In this document: in pieces, positions 1-8,003 of the stretch
How positions within the stretch are numbered: position 1 is the first letter of the stretch
Layout: each line of letters begins with the position of its first letter
Source of the DNA: Candidatus Magasanikiibacteriota bacterium
GTDB lineage: Bacteria > Patescibacteriota > Patescibacteriia > Magasanikbacterales > UBA10003
DNA: 12,158 bases
Direction of reading: 5' to 3'
NCBI GenBank assembly: GCA_003514455.1
Contig: DOQH01000016.1
Location: 2,851-15,008, forward strand
The notes under the pieces: generated by a model
What the model was told of the DNA's origin: nothing
The model's database searches: none
The model's input: only the letters and a program-made list of their open reading frames with translations
Translations under genes and position numbers: made by a program

Positions 1-644
1 GCGCGCAAATTATTTTTCAACATCTTGCGCCGCTGGCTGAAACCGGCTTTGACAATTTGGAAAAATTTCTTTTCGTCGACGGCCGGCCATCTTTTTTTAA
101 TGATAATTTTCAAAATCGCGCTGTCTACTTTAGGCACGGGATAAAAAGCTGACGGCGGCACGCGCGCGATAATCTTCGGCTCGCCGTAATATTGCGCCAT
201 CACTGACAAAATTGACATTTCACCCGACTTGGCGCAGACGCGCTCGGCCACTTCTTTTTGCACCAACAAAACTATCAATTCAGGCGGTTGCTTGGCTGAT
301 AAAAACTTTTCCAAAATAGCCGAAGTAATGTTATATGGGATATTGGCAATGAGTTTGCAGCCGGCTGGCATCTCCCCCGCTGGCACAGCGTCAGCATTGC
401 GAATTTCCACATTATTAAAATCCTTCAAATTCTCTTGCAAAACAGGAATCAACTTTTTATCAATCTCAAACGAGATTACTTTTTTTACCCGCTTGGCCAA
501 TTCAACAGTAAGGACACCGGTGCCCGCGCCGATCTCCAACACCACATCGAATTTTTTTAATTCTCCCGCGTCAATAATTTTTTGCAAAACATTTTTATCA
601 GTTAAAAAATTCTGTCCGCGGGATTTGTCCGGATGAATTAACAT
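1..644 (-). CDS. rsmA: 16S rRNA (adenine1518-N6/adenine1519-N6)-dimethyltransferase RsmA/KsgA, 3' end outside window
   Basis: This enzyme uses S-adenosylmethionine to dimethylate the two adjacent adenines in the helix 45 loop of 16S rRNA, late in 30S subunit assembly. I translated 214 complete codons. Near the N-terminus is GQNFL (residues 10-14), typical of the family. The SAM-binding motif I is EIGAGTG (37-43), the acidic motif II is FEID (59-62), and the catalytic motif IV is NIPYNI (101-106). The visible end carries the arginine-rich FSQRRKML helix found near residue 205-210 in this family. Full-length proteins have about 260-280 residues, so roughly 50 C-terminal residues lie beyond base 1. 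The ATG at 644 overlaps the last 7 bases of the upstream tsaC-like gene, so translation is probably coupled. AAGGGG lies 10 bases upstream and may serve as a ribosome site. Identity is secure. Confidence 0.96.
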   Translation of the reverse strand, partial: MLIHPDKSRGQNFLTDKNVLQKIIDAGELKKFDVVLEIGAGTGVLTVELAKRVKKVISFEIDKKLIPVLQENLKDFNNVEIRNADAVPAGEMPAGCKLIANIPYNITSAILEKFLSAKQPPELIVLLVQKEVAERVCAKSGEMSILSVMAQYYGEPKIIARVPPSAFYPVPKVDSAILKIIIKKRWPAVDEKKFFQIVKAGFSQRRKMLKNNLR

Positions 645-1204
645 ATTTTTATTTCCCCTTGCCGCAAAATTTTAATTTTACTATTTTCAATTTTAACAAT
701 CGTGGAGGGCTTTTGTTTTTTCAAACGGCCGACATCTAAAAACACAACGGAATCAAAAAAACTTTTTTTGGCGTCATCAACGGAATAACACTCACCTTCT
801 CCGGCCAAGTTGGCCGAGGTGGAAACAATCGGCGCCCCGAGGGCGAGTGATAATTCTCGCGCTGTCTTATTACTCGAAACCCTCACAGCCACCGTGCCGT
901 CTTTTGCCACAGTGCCTTTTGCTAATTTTATTCCTTTTTTAATTTTAAATACTATTGTCAACGCTCCAGGCCAATACTTCTTGGCCAACCGTTCTTCATC
1001 CGCGGACATTTGACAAAATTTCTTCACCATTGCCAACGACCCGGCAATCAATGGCAGTGTCTTACTTTTTGCTCTCTTTTTCAACTCAAACACCAAATCC
1101 ACCGCTTTTTGATTGGCAACATCGCACCCTAAAGCATAAGCGGTTTCCGTCGGATACGTCACCACTCCCCCATTTTTCAAATGTTCAATTATTTTTTTTA
1201 ACAC
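638..1204 (-). CDS. tsaC: L-threonylcarbamoyladenylate synthase (Sua5/YrdC/TsaC family)
   Basis: The enzyme makes threonylcarbamoyl-AMP from threonine, bicarbonate and ATP, the first step of t6A37 modification of ANN-decoding tRNAs. The 188 residues form a single YrdC domain with no C-terminal Sua5 domain, so it is TsaC-sized. Visible motifs are YPTETAYALG (17-26), the KRxKSKxLPL nucleotide-binding stretch (43-52), YWPGALT (77-83), VAVRVSSN (105-112) and STSANLAGE (128-136), with PSTIV and ILRQGEI near the end. The start is GTG at 1204. An in-frame TAA lies two codons upstream, so no longer form is possible. It begins 3 bases after the prfB stop, and its end overlaps the rsmA start by 7 bases, which points to one transcript. 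No strong ribosome site is seen; a GGAG sits 16 bases upstream inside prfB. Confidence 0.95.
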   Translation of the reverse strand: MLKKIIEHLKNGGVVTYPTETAYALGCDVANQKAVDLVFELKKRAKSKTLPLIAGSLAMVKKFCQMSADEERLAKKYWPGALTIVFKIKKGIKLAKGTVAKDGTVAVRVSSNKTARELSLALGAPIVSTSANLAGEGECYSVDDAKKSFFDSVVFLDVGRLKKQKPSTIVKIENSKIKILRQGEIKIC

Positions 1205-1207
1205 AAA

Positions 1208-2311
1208 TTATTTATTTCTACTCCATTTTAAATATGCCTCAATAAAATCATCCAATTCGCCGTCCAAAACCTTGTCCGGCTCTTTGGATTCAAATTCCGT
1301 GCGATGATCTTTTACCAAATGATATGGATGCAAAACATAACTGCGCGCCTGATTGCTCCAACCGGCTTCGTGATATTCTCCGCGAATTTTATCCATTTCT
1401 TTGGATTGCTGTTCTTCATACATTTTAGCCAGTTTGGATTTTAAAACTTTCATTGCCGTTTCCTTGTTCTGCGATTGACTGCGTTCGTTTTGACAAGATA
1501 CTGTGAGGCCGGTGGGCAAATGTACAATGCGCACAGCCGAGTAAGTTGTCTGCACGCTCTGCCCGCCGTGACCAGAAGCCAGAAATGTATCAATACGCAA
1601 ATCATCCGGCTTAATTTCAATCTCGGCTTTTTCATCAATTTCCGGCAACACTTCCACCAACGCGAAAGAAGTATGGCGCATTTTTTCCGCGTCAAAAGGA
1701 GATATGCGCACCAAACGATGCACCCCGTGCTCGGATTTCAAATAGCCGTAAGCGTGGCTTCCGCGCACGATAATCGTGGCGCTTTTTATTCCGGCCTCTC
1801 CCCCGCGGCTTTCATTTATCATTTGCGTGCTAAAACCCTTTTTCTCGCAAAAACGCAAATACATTCGCATAAGCATTTCCGCAAAATCCATGGCATCCAC
1901 CCCGCCGGTGCCGGCGTGAATTGAAATAATGGCATTGCCGGAATCATGAGCGCCAAAAAACAAAAGCGAAAATTCCGCTTGAGAAAATTCTTTTTGCAAA
2001 ATCAATAATTGTTTTTCTAAATCCTCGCGCAAACTCACCGACTGGTCTTTCATATCCAGTTCGGCCATCTCCAATAAATCAGTCGCGTCTTTTCTCAATT
2101 TTTCCCAAATTGTTAATTCTTTTTTTAACTCATCAAGCCGCTGGCCTTGTTTTTTCGCTTTTTCCGCGTCTTGCCAAAAATTTTGTTGATTCATGGCGGT
2201 TTCAATTTCCATTATTTCATTTTGTTTTTTATCCAAATCCAAAATCCGCCAGGCCTCTGTTACCTTGGCTTGCAAATTTTTCAGTTCGCTGACGAGTTCT
2301 TTTACTGTCAT
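1208..2311 (-). CDS. prfB: Peptide chain release factor 2 (RF2)
   Basis: RF2 reads UAA and UGA in the ribosomal A site and triggers peptide release. The 367 residues match the usual length. The N-terminal part (about 1-110) is charged and helical. The stop-codon recognition tripeptide SPF is at 204-206 and the catalytic GGQ is at 249-251, almost the same numbering as in E. coli. The GGQ flank reads GHGGQSVQTT instead of the common GAGGQHVNTT. The family's usual +1 programmed frameshift near codon 25 is absent: the frame is open from the ATG through the matching region (AWRILDLDKKQ). The gene heads a unit with tsaC and rsmA. An extended -10 box only 6 bases upstream of the ATG suggests a leaderless mRNA. 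Its presence implies that UGA is a stop codon in this organism. Confidence 0.97.
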   Translation of the reverse strand: MTVKELVSELKNLQAKVTEAWRILDLDKKQNEIMEIETAMNQQNFWQDAEKAKKQGQRLDELKKELTIWEKLRKDATDLLEMAELDMKDQSVSLREDLEKQLLILQKEFSQAEFSLLFFGAHDSGNAIISIHAGTGGVDAMDFAEMLMRMYLRFCEKKGFSTQMINESRGGEAGIKSATIIVRGSHAYGYLKSEHGVHRLVRISPFDAEKMRHTSFALVEVLPEIDEKAEIEIKPDDLRIDTFLASGHGGQSVQTTYSAVRIVHLPTGLTVSCQNERSQSQNKETAMKVLKSKLAKMYEEQQSKEMDKIRGEYHEAGWSNQARSYVLHPYHLVKDHRTEFESKEPDKVLDGELDDFIEAYLKWSRNK

Positions 2312-2317
2312 GTTTTG

Positions 2318-2326
2318 ATTATATCA
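2318..2326 (-). promoter_or_regulatory. Extended -10 promoter for prfB, predicted leaderless
   Basis: The minus strand reads TGATATAAT, a perfect extended -10 element (TGn plus TATAAT at 2318-2323). Only 6 bases (CAAAAC) separate it from the prfB ATG, so transcription would begin at or within a base or two of the start codon. No TTGACA-like -35 stands 16-18 bases upstream, where the arm of the groEL hairpin lies. The TGn element could compensate. This is inference from sequence alone. Confidence 0.65.
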
Positions 2327-2352
2327 TAAAATCCCCATTGCTGGGGATTTTA
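2327..2352 (-). terminator. Hairpin after groEL, probable intrinsic terminator
   Basis: An 11-bp perfect stem (2327-2337 pairing with 2342-2352) closes a four-base loop that reads GCAA, a GNRA tetraloop, on the minus strand. It starts 12 bases past the groEL stop. The 3' arm ends in UUUUA, followed by UGAUAUAAUC, so the U-tract is short and mixed and termination may be partial. Confidence 0.7.
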
Positions 2353-2364
2353 CGCTTAAATTTC

Positions 2365-4014
<1,650 letters not shown>

Positions 4015-4308
4015 TTATTCAATCACCGCTAAAATATCCCCCTCTGATAAAACCAGATATTCTTTTCCATCGACCTTGATTTCATCCGGCGAATATTTCT
4101 TAAATAAGATTTTATCGCCGACTTTCACCGACATTATGGCGCGGCTGCCGTTTTCCAATAATTTTCCAGGGCCTGCGGCGATCACTTTGCCCTGTTCGGG
4201 CTTTTCTTTGTCCACGGTGTCAGGCAAGATGATGCCGGCTCTGGTAGCAACTTCTTTGCCGGAATCCGCTTCCACGACCACATGGTCGTTAAGAGGTTTC
4301 ACAGTCAT
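4015..4308 (-). CDS. groS: Co-chaperonin GroES (Hsp10)
   Basis: GroES is the heptameric lid of the GroEL chamber. The start chosen is the ATG at 4308, which gives 97 residues beginning MTVKPLNDHVVVE, exactly the family's usual length and N-terminus. An upstream in-frame ATG at 4368 would add 20 residues, but it lies inside the CIRCE operator and is not credible. The mobile loop that contacts GroEL lies at about residues 16-35 and includes GIILPDT. The body carries GKVIAAGPG and KVGDKILFKKY, and the end reads LSEGDILAVIE. GGTGA stands 7 bases before the ATG and fits the extended anti-Shine-Dalgarno, but part of it lies in a hairpin. It is the first gene of the groES-groEL operon. Confidence 0.97.
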   Translation of the reverse strand: MTVKPLNDHVVVEADSGKEVATRAGIILPDTVDKEKPEQGKVIAAGPGKLLENGSRAIMSVKVGDKILFKKYSPDEIKVDGKEYLVLSEGDILAVIE

Positions 4309-4317
4309 ATGTTTTTC

Positions 4318-4334
4318 ACCGCTCCCCGAGCGGT
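4318..4334 (-). promoter_or_regulatory. 5'-UTR hairpin over the groES ribosome-binding region
   Basis: A 7-bp perfect stem (4318-4324 with 4328-4334; arms ACCGCTC and GAGCGGT) with a GGG loop lies 9 bases upstream of the groES ATG. Its 3' arm includes the GGT of the likely ribosome site GGTGA, and GGGGAG spans the loop and stem. It could restrict ribosome access or stabilise the mRNA. Its function is inferred. Confidence 0.45.
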
Positions 4335-4361
4335 CTTTAATTAAAATTAAATGGGGATAAA

Positions 4362-4388
4362 TTAGCACTCTAAAGTTTAGAGTGCTAA
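4362..4388 (-). promoter_or_regulatory. CIRCE operator (HrcA binding site)
   Basis: TTAGCACTC (4362-4370), a 9-base spacer and GAGTGCTAA (4380-4388) match the CIRCE consensus without a mismatch. It lies just downstream of the predicted start of groES transcription, the usual position for HrcA repression of groESL in bacteria. hrcA itself is not in the window. Confidence 0.97.
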
Positions 4389-4399
4389 TAAGTATCTAT

Positions 4400-4428
4400 A
4401 TCTTATTACAAGGCCGAAAAACTGTCAA
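4400..4428 (-). promoter_or_regulatory. groES-groEL promoter
   Basis: The minus strand shows a consensus -35 TTGACA (4423-4428), a 17-base spacer and -10 TAAGAT (4400-4405, 4 of 6 matches). The predicted start near 4393 puts CIRCE at the very beginning of the 5' UTR, so HrcA would block the promoter. This looks like a housekeeping-sigma promoter. Confidence 0.85.
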
Positions 4429-4448
4429 GACGGCTGATAAAATTACGA

Positions 4449-4461
4449 CAAAAAACAAAAA
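4449..4461 (-). terminator. T-tract after tRNA-Pro
   Basis: Directly after the tRNA discriminator base the minus strand reads TTTTTGTTTTTTG. With the stable acceptor/T-arm structure upstream this would act as a Rho-independent type end for the ndk to tRNA transcript, or the T-tract could be trimmed during 3' maturation. Confidence 0.5.
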
Positions 4462-4535
4462 TCGGGCTAGGCGGACTTGAACCGCCGACCTCACCCACCC
4501 CAAGGGTGCGCGCTAGCCAACTGCGCTATAGCCCG
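4462..4535 (-). tRNA. tRNA-Pro (anticodon GGG)
   Basis: The 74 bases fold into a full cloverleaf. The 7-bp acceptor is CGGGCTA with TAGCCCG, with C1-G72 and A73, both proline identity elements in bacteria. U8 and A9 are followed by a GCGC D stem. The anticodon stem is CACCC/GGGTG with loop TTGGGGT, giving anticodon GGG followed by G37. The variable region has 5 bases. The T stem is GGCGG/CCGCC with loop TTCAAGT. CCA is not encoded, so a CCA-adding enzyme must supply it. It starts 12 bases after the ndk stop and is probably cut from the ndk transcript. It decodes CCC and CCU. Confidence 0.97.
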
Positions 4536-4547
4536 ATATGAAAACAT

Positions 4548-5129
4548 TTAAACCGCGTCGTCCGTGCGCGCGTAATTGCAAATCGCTTCTTTCTTAAACC
4601 AATGTTTTATTTCGTGTTCTGCTTCTTGCGGATTTTCCGAAGCATGCAAAATGTTAAAGACTGCTCTCTTGTCCCGATTGGCCGAAGCCGCGCTATCCAC
4701 TGAAAAATCTCCGCGAATCGTTCCCATCTCGGCCAGGGCCGGCATGGTATTGCCAGCGAGCTTGCGAATCATATCCACTGCGTGCGCTCCTTGCACCACC
4801 ATTTTTACCAATGGAGCCGAAGTCATATAGTCAATAAGCCAAGCGCGAACCATTTTGCCGATTTTCAATTTGTCAGTTGTGCCGAGTTCTTCCATGGCGT
4901 CATATCCGTATTTGGCATAAGTGTTCAATGTTTTTTCACCCAACCGCTCAATCCAGGCCTGATCTTTGGGATAATGATTGTCAATCTGGTCTTTGGTCGG
5001 CTGAAACATTTCCAAAGCCACAATTTTCAGCCCGCGCTGTTCAACGCGGGAAATAATTTCTCCTGTCAAACCGCGTTTCACTCCATCCGGTTTGACCATC
5101 ACATAAGTGCGCTCTTCTTTTGGATTCAT
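4548..5129 (-). CDS. ndk: Nucleoside diphosphate kinase, long form with insertions
   Basis: The enzyme transfers the terminal phosphate of ATP to other nucleoside diphosphates through a phosphohistidine. KPDGV (13-17) with the catalytic-site Lys13, HY (52-53), TSAPLVKMVVQG (103-114), GTIRGDFSVD (136-145) and NILHASE (159-165) are visible. His162 fits the phosphorylated histidine. At 193 residues it is about 50 longer than the common 140-150. Most of the extra length lies between His52 and Thr103 (about 30 residues more than usual) and just before the catalytic histidine (ANRDKRAVF, about 8 more). A well-formed promoter lies upstream and no clear ribosome site is present. The tRNA-Pro gene follows 12 bases later. 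The family call is firm; the role of the insertions is unknown. Confidence 0.95.
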   Translation of the reverse strand: MNPKEERTYVMVKPDGVKRGLTGEIISRVEQRGLKIVALEMFQPTKDQIDNHYPKDQAWIERLGEKTLNTYAKYGYDAMEELGTTDKLKIGKMVRAWLIDYMTSAPLVKMVVQGAHAVDMIRKLAGNTMPALAEMGTIRGDFSVDSAASANRDKRAVFNILHASENPQEAEHEIKHWFKKEAICNYARTDDAV

Positions 5130-5157
5130 AATTTTACATTAAATAATTGTTGTTAAC

Positions 5158-5186
5158 ATCATATCAAACTACCCTGTTTCAGTCAA
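5158..5186 (-). promoter_or_regulatory. ndk promoter
   Basis: The minus strand has -35 TTGACT (5181-5186), a 17-base spacer and an extended -10 TGATATGAT (TATGAT at 5158-5163). The start is predicted near 5151, giving a leader of about 21 bases with no purine-rich ribosome site. The promoter sits directly behind the helicase stop codon, and no terminator hairpin separates them. Confidence 0.85.
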
Positions 5187-5189
5187 GAA

Positions 5190-7214
5190 TTAAAGATCCT
5201 CTATATCCTTTAAAAAACTTTTCACTCGCCAGTCAATTTTTTTCTTTTTGGGCGCTGGCGTGGTCATTTCTTCAATTTGTATTGTTGGCAATTCATCAGT
5301 AAATCCGCCCAAACCATCAGACACTTTTCTGTCAATCAATCCATCTTTAATATCTTCCAAAAATGGCGACGGACGATTGTAATTCATTCTCTGGCCGGTC
5401 GTAGGATAAGTCAAATACAAATGCCGCTTGGCGCGCGTGATGCCAACATAAAACAATCGCCGCTCTTCTTCTTCACCACCCGGCTCGCCCAAAGCTCGTT
5501 CGTTGGGAAAACAGCCCGAAGCCAAATTTATCAAAAAAACCGCCTCCCATTCCAACCCTTTGGCTTGGTGAATTGTGGACAACACCAGCCGATCCTGATT
5601 TTCACGCGCGTTTTTTTTGCCAAATGATTCATCTAAAGCAATGTCCGACAAAAAATGATTCAAACTCTTTTGTCCTTTGGCATACCAACCCAACTGTTTA
5701 ATGTCATCCAAACGATCTTTGGCATTTTCATATTTATCTTCCAAATAATCCGCATACACGGATTTCAAAATCCCCTCCACCGCGTCTCCGGCGCTTTGGT
5801 CTTTTTTTTCATTCAATATCTTGGCGATGCTTACAAAATCATCCCAGCCCTTTTGAGCGTTTTTGTTCAATCCATCGCGAATGCCGCTGATGAATAATTC
5901 CGGCAAATCCTTTGATTGGCGCGCTTTGGTGATAATCATCCTGGCTGTTTCATGTCCTATTCCCTGAAAAATTTCCAGCACCCGAAACCAGGCGATTTCA
6001 TCTTTTAAATTATTCACCACGCGCAAAATTGAAATGGTGTCTTTGATGTGGGCGCGCTCAAAAAAACGCATCCCGCCGCGCATTTCATACGGAATGCCGG
6101 CCTTGGCTAGCTCAATTTCTAAAATCTGCGCGTGAAAAGCCGCGCGAAACAACACGGCCAAATCCCGCAAAGCATGACCGGCTTCTTGCAATTCCCGCAC
6201 TCGTTGCCGAATAAAATTCGCTTCGGCAAATGGTGAATCAAATACAGCCACTTGCGGATGCGCCAGTTCAGCCAAGTGACTTTTTAATTTTTTCTTAAAT
6301 TGTTTTTTGTTTTGGCTGATTACATCATTGGCCAAATTTAAAATGTTGGGAGTGGAACGATAATTGGTCTCCAAACGAAAAATTTTGGCCTTTGGAAATT
6401 CTTTGGGAAATTCTAAAATGTTGTTGATGTCGGCGGCGCGGAAAGAATAAATTGATTGAGCGTCATCACCCACCACCAGCAAATTCTTATGAACCGACGC
6501 CAGCAGTTTCACAATCGCCGCCTGCAAACGATTGGTGTCTTGATATTCATCAATCAAAATATATTGAAATTGATCCGCGAGTTTTTTTAACACGGCCGGC
6601 TTTTGCAAAACTTCATGCCAATTTACCAGCAAATCGTCAAAATCCATCACATTGGACGACTTTTTCTTTTTTTGATAAAGATTCGTCGCCTCTTCAATAT
6701 CGCCGGCTACTCTGGAAAACGAAGAATTTTTCCAATCAACCGCCTCGGTCAGAGTGATTTGCGCGTTGCGGCTGAAAGAATACAACGAGTGAATCAATCC
6801 GGCTGAAGGAAATCGTTTGGAGTCGAAAAAATGCAATTCTTTAACGCAGGATTTAAGCAAAGTTTCGGAATCGTCTTGGTCCAAAACGGAAAAATTTGAT
6901 TGATACCCGAGCAAAGGCGCGGTGGCGCGTAAAATCCTGTTCGCGATGGCGTGAAAAGTTCCACCCCACAGTCCATCGGGTTTTTTGCCGATTATTTTTT
7001 CAACGCGTGAAAGCATTTCTTTGGCCGCTTTGTTGGTAAAAGTCAAAAGCAAGATATTTTCCGGCTTCACGCCTTTTTCCAAAAGACAAGCAACGCGATA
7101 AGTAATGACGCGCGTTTTGCCAGAACCGGCGCCGGCCAAAACCAAACAATAGCCGTCGCCATTGGCAACGACTTCCAGCTGTTCTGAATTTAGTTCTTTT
7201 TTAAAGTCAATCAT
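5190..7214 (-). CDS. UvrD/PcrA/Rep-family superfamily 1 ATP-dependent 3'-5' DNA helicase
   Basis: This is an SF1A DNA helicase of 674 residues, slightly shorter than typical PcrA or UvrD (about 720). Motifs appear in order: Q motif LNSEQLEVV (8-16), Walker A AGAGSGKT (27-34, Lys33), Ia LLTFTNKAA (56-64), TFH (86-88), II DEYQDTN (222-228), III VGDDAQSIYSFRAAD (248-262), IV LETNYRS, V STIHQAKGLEWE, and VI EEERRLFYVGITRAKRHLYL. The C-terminus is charged (PKKKKIDWRVKSFL), where PcrA carries a flexible tail. It probably acts in nucleotide-excision or mismatch repair, replication restart or removal of proteins from DNA; sequence alone does not separate pcrA from uvrD or rep. Its ATG overlaps the stop of the upstream peptidase gene (ATGA), so the two are translationally coupled. 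Confidence 0.95.
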   Translation of the reverse strand: MIDFKKELNSEQLEVVANGDGYCLVLAGAGSGKTRVITYRVACLLEKGVKPENILLLTFTNKAAKEMLSRVEKIIGKKPDGLWGGTFHAIANRILRATAPLLGYQSNFSVLDQDDSETLLKSCVKELHFFDSKRFPSAGLIHSLYSFSRNAQITLTEAVDWKNSSFSRVAGDIEEATNLYQKKKKSSNVMDFDDLLVNWHEVLQKPAVLKKLADQFQYILIDEYQDTNRLQAAIVKLLASVHKNLLVVGDDAQSIYSFRAADINNILEFPKEFPKAKIFRLETNYRSTPNILNLANDVISQNKKQFKKKLKSHLAELAHPQVAVFDSPFAEANFIRQRVRELQEAGHALRDLAVLFRAAFHAQILEIELAKAGIPYEMRGGMRFFERAHIKDTISILRVVNNLKDEIAWFRVLEIFQGIGHETARMIITKARQSKDLPELFISGIRDGLNKNAQKGWDDFVSIAKILNEKKDQSAGDAVEGILKSVYADYLEDKYENAKDRLDDIKQLGWYAKGQKSLNHFLSDIALDESFGKKNARENQDRLVLSTIHQAKGLEWEAVFLINLASGCFPNERALGEPGGEEEERRLFYVGITRAKRHLYLTYPTTGQRMNYNRPSPFLEDIKDGLIDRKVSDGLGGFTDELPTIQIEEMTTPAPKKKKIDWRVKSFLKDIEDL

Positions 7215-8002
7215 TCAATGACTATCATCGCCTTTCGGCCTTTCAAAATATCACCGTCTTCTCTCCAATCATGAATGGCATTATACAACGCGTCAACTTG
7301 ATAAGTAAAATCAGCTCCGCGGCGTGTGCCAGGATCATTGGTGATAAAACGGCCATCTTTGGTGTAGCCCTTGATTACGAGCATATGATACAATGGCCCC
7401 ACGCCACGAAAATATGGATTTTTTAAAAGCTTGCCGGCGGCAGGTACCACTACCGGCTTACCCTGCGCCAACGCTCTTTTAATGTCATCAATTGTAATAT
7501 CATAAACAACTTTTGTTCCGCTCATTTTGAAAAACTGTTCCAACATTTCCACACCTTGCCCCGAGGTGGTGTCTTCAAAATATCCATAATTATCTTTTTC
7601 CCATTTTACCAAATTTTGAATGGCCAACTCGGCTTCTTCTTTGCTCAATGATTTTTTATTTTTGTAAAAAGCATCCAGCATAATGAGCGAGGCCTCTTCA
7701 CAAGCATCATCGTGCAGATGATCCCAAACCGCGTAAGGCGCCTGCGAGGTAAAAGGCACAGCGATGTTTATTTCTTCAGGTAAGGAGTCAGCGGGTATTT
7801 TTTCAGCCGTATTTTTAAATAAACTCTTAACAAGGCTGGTTGATGATTGTGATAATTGTTCTTGATTCAGAGCTGTTGGCAAACTGCGCTTGTTTTGCCA
7901 CGCCAGCACTGATTGTTTTATATCCACTCTATTCCAAAAACCCCAACCAGCAAAAAGGCCGAGGATTAAAATAAAAAAAGCGATTAAACGAATTTTGAAC
8001 AT
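7211..8002 (-). CDS. Membrane-anchored C39-like cysteine peptidase family protein
   Basis: The 263 residues begin with a short positive stretch and one hydrophobic segment (about 5-23, a signal anchor), then a linker to about residue 78, then a peptidase C39-like (C39_2) domain. Candidate catalytic residues are Cys101 in DDACEEASLIML, His206 in PLYHMLVIKGY and Asp223 in ITNDPG, in the order Cys-His-Asp expected of papain-like folds. PFTSQAPY (83-90) is the usual N-terminal strand and VVVPAAGKLL is the central strand. The domain should face outside the membrane. The substrate is unknown: C39-like proteins include bacteriocin leader peptidases and cell-wall-associated enzymes, but no ABC transporter is nearby. 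It starts 1 base after the small membrane protein gene and overlaps the helicase gene by 4 bases, so it is in one operon. Confidence 0.88.
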   Translation of the reverse strand: MFKIRLIAFFILILGLFAGWGFWNRVDIKQSVLAWQNKRSLPTALNQEQLSQSSTSLVKSLFKNTAEKIPADSLPEEINIAVPFTSQAPYAVWDHLHDDACEEASLIMLDAFYKNKKSLSKEEAELAIQNLVKWEKDNYGYFEDTTSGQGVEMLEQFFKMSGTKVVYDITIDDIKRALAQGKPVVVPAAGKLLKNPYFRGVGPLYHMLVIKGYTKDGRFITNDPGTRRGADFTYQVDALYNAIHDWREDGDILKGRKAMIVIE

Positions 8003-8003
8003 A

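Noticed and set aside
2240-2311. Programmed +1 frameshift at the start of prfB.
   Set aside because: The frame is open from the ATG through the region aligned with E. coli codons 20-35, and no in-frame TGA exists.
4309-4368. Longer groES start giving 117 residues.
   Set aside because: The extra codons run from inside the CIRCE operator through the 5' UTR hairpin. The 97-residue form matches family length and N-terminus.
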